From positions 1,426,001 to 1,490,000 of the forward strand of contig JBCBSM010000001.1 in assembly GCA_039819165.1 (NCBI GenBank): a stretch of DNA of 64,000 nucleotides. Reading direction: 5' to 3'. This document shows positions 46,901 through 55,900 of the stretch, piece after piece. The notes under the pieces were generated by a model. It saw only the letters and a list, made by a program, of their open reading frames with translations, ran no database searches and had not been told where the DNA came from. A program made the translations under genes and the position numbers. Position 1 is the first letter of the stretch. Each line of letters opens with the position of its first letter. The DNA comes from Planctomycetota bacterium (GTDB taxonomy: Bacteria; Planctomycetota; Phycisphaerae; Phycisphaerales; UBA1924).

Positions 46901-49900
46901 ATCGACCGCGATCGCCAGCTCGCCGGCGAGCGCCTGGCCCGTCGCGGTGGTCGGCCCACCCTGCCGCTGCGTGCCGGGCAGCCGCCGGATGGCCTCGCCC
47001 CGCTGGAATAGGCCCTCCACGATGTCCTGGATGCGGCCCGCGTCGGCGTTGTCCAGCGGGAAGATGCGGGCGATCACCGCGTCGCCCACGGGCAGCGTGT
47101 CGAGCGTCTCGACCAACGCGAGCACCGCGTCGACGTTGGCCTCGCTCGAGGCGACGAGCAGGGCGTTGGCGTTGCGGTCGGCGATGACCTGCACCGGCAC
47201 GTCGAGGTCGAACTCGTGCGGCGTCGCGTCGCCCGGCAGGTTCATGCTCCGGCGGCGGACCTGCTCGGCCAGCGCCCGGGCCGCGGGCGGCTGGCCCTGC
47301 TGCGCCGTCGCGGTGAGCATCTCTCGGATGACCGACGCGATCTGGTCGGCCGCCGCGAACTTGAGCTGCACCAGTCGCACGGCCTGGGCCTGCTCGACGG
47401 CGCCGGTGTCGATCGAGCGGACGAGCGCCTCGACGCGGTCGGCCTCGCCCGGTAGCACCAGCAGCGCCACGGCGTTCCGCGAGGGCAGCGGCACCACGGT
47501 GATCGGGTCGGCGACCACGCCCGGGCGATCGGGGCTCTGCTGCCTCGTCAGGCCGAGCTGGTTGATGGTTTGCACCATCTGCTGGGGCGAGAGCGACTGC
47601 AGATCGACGATCCGCAGCGACTGGCCCAGTCCCGCGGGATCGTCGAGGGTGCCCTGATCCAGCTCGCCGAGGCCGGCCTGCAATTCGGTGACGACCGCCT
47701 GCATCTCCTGGAAGAGCCGCTCGCTCGAGGCGATGACCAGCGCGTTGGTGTCGCGGTCGACCTCGACGCCCACGCCCTCGCCCAGCTGCTGGGCGCGGAC
47801 GCGGAAGCTGTTGAGCAGCGTGGTGCGAAGGCGGCTGGCGGGCACGCCACGGACCGCGAGCGTGCGGACGCGGACGTCGGCCTGCGAACCCTGGGCCTCC
47901 AGCGTCGCCACGAGCGCGCTCACGCGGGCGAAGTCGGCATCCGACCCGCGGTACACGATGATGTTGCTGGCGTCGTCGCCGTACACCACGGGCGAGCGCG
48001 GCCCCTGGCGGCTCACGGGATCAATGAAGATCCGCTGCACGGCCTGGGCGATCCGCGTGGCGCGGCCCGACGAGAGCGCGATGACGCGGGCGTCGGGCAA
48101 CCGAGCGCCGTCGTCGGCGTCCAGCGTCTTGGCGATGGCCTGGATGCGGGCGAGGTCCCGCGGGTTGGCGAACACGATGAGCGCATTGGTCTCGACCTCG
48201 GCCGACACCACGGGCGTCTCCTCGGCCTCGATGAGCACGGGCGGGGGGGCGAAGCTCGGGCCGTCGCCGCGATCCCGCCGCGCACCCTCCTGCCGCGCCC
48301 GCTCGCGTTCGAGCTGCTGCTCGAGGGGCGCCCGGAAGCTCTCGTTGAGGGCGCGCGCCACGTTGCGGGCGTCGGCGTTGCGCAGCGGGATGACGCTGAG
48401 CGTGCGGTCGATGGAGTACGCCTCGGTATCGAACTGCGCGAGCAGCGCCTCGATGCCCTCCCACTGCTCCTCGGAGGCCGCGATGATGAGCGTGTTGGTC
48501 ACCGGGTCGGGCAGGATGGTCACCTCGCGGGCGGCCTGGTCGCGGGCCTCGGCGGCGAAGCGGCCATAAAAGAGGCCGAGCGCGCGGGAGACCAGGTCGG
48601 CTTCGGCGAATTCGAGCTTGACGAATTGGGTCGTCCGCTGGCCGCCGGTCTGCACGTCCAGCTCGTTGACGATCTGCACCAGCTGGGCCATCTCGTCGGG
48701 CGTGGCGGTGATGAGCACGGTATTGTCGCGGGTGTTGTAGTCGAGCCCGGGGCGGGGTGCGCCCGGCTCGCGCCGTTGCGCGCCCGCGGTCTCGCGCAGG
48801 GCGATCCACACGTCGGTGGCGTCGGCGTGCGCCAGCTGGATGCGGCGGAACTCGGTAGCCGGCGGCGCGGCGGCGATGTCGAGCTGGGCGATCTGGTCGC
48901 GGACCCACTCCACCGACTGTTCGTTGCCCCCCGACACGATGATCGTGTTTGTGCGGTCGACCGCGGTGATCTCGACGTTGAAGCCGTCGGGCAGGGCGCT
49001 GCGGAGATCGCTCGCGACCTGCGTCGCCCGCGCCTCGGTGAGCTGCACCGACACGAAGGGGGTGACGGATTCGGCGTCGAGTTTCTCGAGCAGCGCCTCG
49101 ATGAGCGGGAACTGCTCGTCTTGGGCCGACACGATGATCGCGTTGCGGCTCGGCTGGGGCGTGACGCGGATGGCCTCGTCGCGGCCCCGCGAGGGGATCA
49201 TGCTGCGGATGGCCTCGCCCGCCTCGGTCGGGTTGACGGTGCGGAGCGCGAAGACCTCGATGCGGCGGCCCTCGGGCAGGTCGGGCTGGTCGATCTGCGC
49301 GACCATGTCCCGCAGCAGCGCCATGTCCTCCTCGCCCGCCGACACGATGAGCGCGTTGCCGTCGGCCGACCCGATGACCGTCACCGCGTCCTGCGGTCGG
49401 CCCTCGCCGCGGGCGCGGCTGCGGAAGAACTGCTGGAGCGTCCGCTCGGCCCGCTCGGCACTGGCGTGCCGCAGCGAGACGATCTCGATCGCGCGATCCT
49501 CCAGGCCCGGCGTGGCCGCGAGGGTCTCGGCGTACTCGACCGCCCGCTCGACCTTGGCCTGCTCGCCCACCAGGATCAGCAGCCGCCGACGCTGGTCCAC
49601 CGCGACGGTCACGTCCGACTGGCCGAAGCTGATCCACCAGCGGCCGCGATCGACCTCCTCGAAGGCGTCGCGGATGATGCGCGCGATGGCATTGAGATCG
49701 ACCGAGCCATCGGACACCGCGACGGTCCGCACGACCTTCTTGGTGACCTCACTCTGCTCGCTATCCAGGTCGCGGATGAGCTGGAGCATGAGGTCCATGG
49801 TCTCGCCCTGGCCGACCACCACAATGCTGTTGCTGGCCTCGTGCGTGGAGGTGTACAGCCGATCCTCGGGCGGCGCATCGGGACCGCGGCTCCAGCTGCG

Positions 49901-52900
49901 GCTGCCCCACACGTTCTCGTCGAAGAAGCGATCGGCGATCTCGTTGATGGTGTCGTCGAGGTCGCTAGCGTCGCCGTTCCTGATCTGCACGATCTCGACC
50001 CGGAGCGCCCCCTTGGCGACCGGCATGTCGAGGGCGGATGCCAGCTCGGCGACCTGCTCGAAGTCCTCGTCCGACGCCGCGACGATCAGCGTCCCGCTGC
50101 GGCGCTCGCCGACGATGCTCACTCGAGTCTGGCCGCGGCGGCCCCGGCCGGCGGCCTGCGCGCGGTTCGCGAAGAAGTCCTGCACCGCCCGCGCCACCGT
50201 CGGCGCGTCCGCGGTCTCGAGCTGGATGGTGCGGATGGGGGCGCCCTCGACGCTCGATTCGTCCATCCTCGATGCCAGCTCGCGGGCCTGCTTGAGCAAC
50301 TCGGGCTCGGCCCGGACGACCAGGAGCCCCGCGTCGTCGTCGGCCGACACGCTGAGCTGGTCGCGCTTGCCGGGGTCGCGGCCGATGAGCACCTCGCGGA
50401 GCACTCCCGCCACGCCCCGGGGCTGCGCGTTCTGCAGCGGCAGGATGGCGACCTCCATGCCGTCGTCGCGGGCCTCGGCATCGGCGTCGGCCAGCAGCCG
50501 CTCGATCTCGGCGTGCTGCTCGTCCGACGCGGTTACGAGCAGCGCGTTGGTGCGCTCGTCGGCGACGAAGCTGGGCTCGGGCAGCGAGCGGCCGCCGGGC
50601 CCCCGCCGCTGCGCCCGGAACAGGTCCTGGAAGGCCCGCGAGAGCTGCTGCGCCTCGGCGTTGGTGAGCGGGTAGCGGCGGATGTCCAGCCGATCGGCCA
50701 GCGGGCTCTGGTCGACGAGCGAGACGAAGGCGTCGATCAGCGGCAGGACGTCCGAGGGCGCCGAGACGACCAGCCGCGTGCCGCTCGGGTCGGCCAGCAC
50801 ACGGACGCTGTCGGGATCGACCTCGGCCCGGATCTCTCGCCCCTGCGCATCGAGCAGCGTCAGATCACTGGCCCGCGACGGTCCGCGGCCGCCGCGGAAC
50901 CACCGCGCCTGGCGGCCGGTGGGCTGCGCACTGACGAGGTCGTTGACGGACTGCGCCGCGGCCCGCGCCTCGATGTTCACGAGCGGGTACACGCGGACCG
51001 AGACCGCCTGGCTCGACTCCAGCCGCGCGACCGAGGCGATCAACTCGCCCAGCACCGCAAAGTCGGTGTCGTTGGCCCAGATGATGAGCGAGCCGCCCGC
51101 GGGATCGGGCACGACATCGGCGCGGCCCGTGAACCCGCCGGGGTTCTGGACACTGGCGCGGCCGACCCGCTGGATCGTCTGCCGCGCGAGCTGCGCGATG
51201 GCATTGGCGTCCGCGGAAGGCGGCAGCTGGACGACCCGCACGCGCGTGGCCTCTTGTGGGATCTGGTCCTGGATCTGCGACGCAAGCTCCGCCAGGCGGT
51301 CGGTCAGCCTGGGCGAGCCGACGACCACCAGCGTGTTGGTCGCCGGATCGACGGCAATCGTGATCGCCGGCTGCGCGGACTCATGGGCCGGATCCGACTG
51401 ATCGACCTCGGCGACCTGCGCGAACACGGCACCGGCGATGAGATCGCCCAGCGGATCGACCGAATCCGGCAGCGCGCTGCCCGGCGCGATCGGCTCGGCC
51501 TCCGCATCCGGCGACTTCTCGAGCAACTCGTCGAGGCTGATGACCTCAACGGTCGCGCCGCCCTGCTGCTGCAGCAGCTGCCGCAGCGTCTGCGCGACCA
51601 CCGCCGCGTCGGCCTTCGACCGGTCGACGGGGATGAGCTGCATCTGCCGGCTGCCTGATAGCGTGGCGGCGTCGAGCTGGCCCGCGAGGGATTCGATCTC
51701 GGCCATCTGCACGCCGGTCGCCCGCACGATCAGCGCATTGCTGCCGCGATCGACGCGGACCGTCGGCGGCTCGATGCCGCCCTCGGCGCCGGCGAATACG
51801 TCGGCGAGGTTCTGCGCGACCTCTGTCGCATCGGCGTTCTGCAGCGCGATCAGCCGGACCGATCGGAGGGTCTTTGCGTCGCGGGCCTGAGGCCGATCCA
51901 GCTCGGCGAGCACCTGCTCGGCCAGCTCGAGCATCGGTTTGGGTGCGGCGATGACCAGCGTGTTGCTCGACGGCTCGGCCAGCACCCGCACGGTGGGACC
52001 GACGGCCTGGTCGGGGAACTGGGCCGCGAAGTTGCCGACCGCCCACCAGGGCAGCAGATCCACCACCGACTCCTCCTGGAGCATGGCCTCGATGATCGGC
52101 GCAACGGTCTCGGCCCGCGTGTGCACGAGCCGCAGCGTGCGGACCGCGACGGCCTCGGGCTCGACCTGCACGTCCATCTCGGCGATGAGGCGATCGGCCT
52201 CCTCGAGCTGCGACGTGCTGCCGGTCACGATCACGCTGTTGCTCGTGGCCTCGGCGCGGGCCGACGGCTCGGGCTGGCCCGGTCGAGCGCCGGCGCGGAG
52301 GGCGTCCTGCACGGCGTCGGCCACCGAAGCCGCATCGCCGGAGGTCAGCCGCACGAGGCGGACGCCCGTCGCGCCATCACCGTCGGGCGGGGCATCGACC
52401 GCCTCGATCAGCCGACTGGCGGTGGCCATCAGCGCACTCGGCACGCCGACGATGACGCGATTGGCGGCGGCGTCGGCGCGGACCGTCGGCGTCGGTACAT
52501 CGAGCCCGGCACGCTCGGCGCGGACGAGTTCGGCCGGCCAGCGGCCGCGATCGGACAGCAGCGGCTCGACCGTCTGCGCGACGACCTCGGCCGACACGTG
52601 CTGCAGGTTCACGACCGCCACGTCGGCAGCCGGCGCCGCGGGCGTCTGGTCGTCGAAGCGCTGCAGCAGCGCAACGGCATCGGCCGCCGCGGCCTCGCCA
52701 CCCACAACGAGCACCGTGCCCGATGCCGGCTCGGCGGTGATCTCCAGGCCCAGCCGGCCGCCTTCGATGGTCGAGCCGGCGAGCCTGGACGCGATCGCCG
52801 CCAGCGCGGACGGATCGGCCCGCACCGGCGCGTAGGTCAGCACCGTCCGCGGACCGTCCTCCGACGGTCGATCGAGCCGGCCGATGAGCTGCTCGGCCAG

Positions 52901-55900
52901 CTTGACCATCTCGGACGAACCGGAGACGAGTAGCGTGTTGGTCGCGTCGTCCGCCTCGACGCGGACGGGCGTCACGAGGGCCGACGTCGGGTCACGACGG
53001 AGCAGCTCCCGCAGCACGAACGGATTGGTCTGCTGTCGCTGCTCGAGCAGCCGTTCGACCACCGGACCCACCCGCGACGCGTCCGCGTGCCGCAGCTCGA
53101 AGGTCTGCACGCCCACGGCGTCGGGATCGAACGGGCGCGCATCGAGCTCGTCGATGAGCCCAGAGACCAGCGCGATGTCGGCCTCGACACCGGTGACGAC
53201 CAGCGCGTTGGCGCCGCCCACGGCGCCGACGCGGACCGGCCCGCCCGCGGGCAGCGTCAGGCCGTCGATGGCCCGCTGGATCTGCGGCGCGATCTGGTCG
53301 GCGCGGCCGTAGCTCAGCGGCACGACGCGGATGACCGGTCCGCCCGCGCCCGCCTCGTCGGTGTCGAGGGCCTCGACCAGGTTCGCCGCCAGCTCCTGCG
53401 CAACGGGCGGCGCGGAGATGATCAGCGTGTTGGTCGCCGGCTCGGCCGACACCGTGAGCAGCGAGGCGACGTCCGCGACGCCCAGGCCGCCCTCGACCGC
53501 CTGCTGCTCGCGCAGCCGCGTGGTCAGCAAATCGCGGAGCAGCGGCTCGAGGCGATCCGCCCGGGCATGCCGCAGGCGGTAGAGCTGCACCGTCGAGGCG
53601 GCCCGCGCCGGCGCACCGTCGAGGTCGGCCAGCACCGATTCGACCTGCGCGAACGCCTCGGCCGGACCGCTGACGATGAGCGCCCGCGTCGCGGGCTCGA
53701 TCGACACGCTCACGGGCGTGCGCGGGCTGCCCCCGAGCGCCCCGGCGGCGGCCAGCTCGCGAATCGACGACGCGACCGCCTCCGGATCGGCGCGCACCGG
53801 CCGGTAGGTCCGCACGGTGACCTCGCCCGCAAGCTCGGGGCGATCCAGCGACTCGACGATCTGCTCGAAGCCCGAGAGCCGCCGCGAGGGTGCGTCGACG
53901 ATGAGCGAGTTGGTGGCGCGGTTGCCGCGGACGACGACCTCGCGGGGCTGGCGGAGATCGGGCCGCGGCCGCCCCCGGCTATCGAAGACCATCGGCGGCT
54001 CGGGGTACATCTGCTCGATGGTCTGGGCCAGCTCCTCGGCCCGGGCGTGCGTGAGCGGGAAGATGCGGATCTCGCGGTCCTCGTCGCCGATGGCGCGGGA
54101 CTCGTTGAGCTGGCGGATGATCGTCTCGATCTCGGGCAGCACGTCGGGATGGGCCGACACCAGCAGCGTGTTGGTGGCCGCGTCGGCGCGGATGTCCACC
54201 GGCTTGCGGCTGCGCTCCTCGGGCGTCCGCCGCTGGTAGCTGTCCTGCAGCACGCGGGCGATGTTGCCCGCCTCGGTGGTGCGCAGCCGCAGGATCCGGA
54301 GCGGCTGGCGCTCGGCGGTCTGCTGGCGATCGAGATCCCGCACGAGCTGCTCGATGATCGTGAACTGCGCCGGTATCGCCGCGATCAGGATGGAGTTGGT
54401 GCTCTCGATGGCCTCGAACACCGGGTCCGGGCCGCCCTGCTGCCGCAGCGTGGAACTCGACTCGAGCAGGTCGTCCAGGAAGGCGATGACCTCGCCGGCG
54501 TCGGCCTGCTGCAGCTGCACGAGCCTTGCTTCGCGCGGCGGGCCGACCTGGTCCTGCAGCAGGTCCAGGATGCCCAGGAACCGCTCGAGCGCTTCGCCAT
54601 CCGCGACGATCTGCAGCGCGTTGGTCTCGCCATCGATCGATAGCTCGACCGCGCCCGCCCCGGGGACGCCGGCGACCTGGGCGTTGTAGATCGACAACGC
54701 CTGGTCGCCCACCTGCTGCGCGTCGGCATTCGCGATGGGCACGATCGCCAGCTCGCGTTCGACCGGGACGGCCGCCAGGTCCTCGAGGACCGTGTCGACG
54801 CGCTCGAACGTGGTCGCGTCGCCCGCGACGATCAGCGTGCCGCTGAGCGGCTCGGCCTCGATGGTCACCCGGACCGCCTGCCGACCCGGCTGCGGCGGCG
54901 CCGACAGGTTGCCCTGCCGTTGCATGCCGTCGAGCACGCGCTTGATGGTCATGACGTCGGCATCGACCACCCGGTAGGTGCGCAGCTCGGCGGTCGGCGG
55001 CACCTCCACCTGGTCGAGCTGCTGCGCCAGCTCGCGGAGCGATTCATGCATCTCCACGGGCGCATCGATGATCAGCGAGTTGCTGCCCTCGTCGGCCGAC
55101 ACCGTCACCTGCCGCGGCTCCTGCAGCCAGGGCATCGGGTTGCCGCGGCGATCGCGCGGGATGGGCGGCTGCGGATACAGCCGGTTCATCGCCTCGGCAA
55201 CATCCACGGCCTTGGCGACCGTCAGGCGGAACAGCAACGGCGCACGCTCGGGGCCCACCTCGCTCTCGCGGTTGAGCTCCTCGACGAAAGAGGTGATGTC
55301 GGGCAGCAGATCCTCGTGGGCCGATACGATCAGCGTGTTCGTCGCGTCGTCGGACCGGACGTCCACCGGCTTGGCGATGCGGTCGGCCTGCGGCCGCTGG
55401 CGGTACTGATCGCTGAGCATCCGCGCAATGTTCCCCGCGTTGGCGGCGCGGAGCTGCAAGAGCTTCAGCGGCGGCAGCGCACGGGGCTCGAGCGCGTCCA
55501 GCCGCGACACCAGCTGCCGGACGATGTCCTGCTGCGCGGGTTCGGCGGTCACCATGAGGGTGTTCGTCCGCTCGATGACGCTCAGCTCGGGGGGCGGCAT
55601 CCGGCGGCTGGGATCCACCGGCTGGCGGTTCTCGATCAGCGATTGCAGCTGCGGCACGATGTCGCCGGCCTGCACGAACTGCAGCTCGATGAGCTGCGTC
55701 GTCCGCGCGGGCGGGACCAGCTGCTGCACCTGCTGCAGCACGCCCTGGAAGAGCTCCGTCGCCGCCACCGACCCGCGGACGACGAGCGTGCCCGAGGCGT
55801 CGTCGGGAGTGATCGAGAGATCGGTCAGCGACGGATCCTGGCGGCGGGCCGCCTCCTGGTTGTAGACCGGCCGCGCCCGCTCGAGCAGCGCCGTCGGCGT

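Noticed and set aside
47570-51658. 1,362-codon open frame on the plus strand opposite the giant secretin
   Set aside because: High GC content makes long antisense frames common. The translation is Arg/Ala/His/Leu-biased with no domain, whereas the minus frame has clear repeats throughout.
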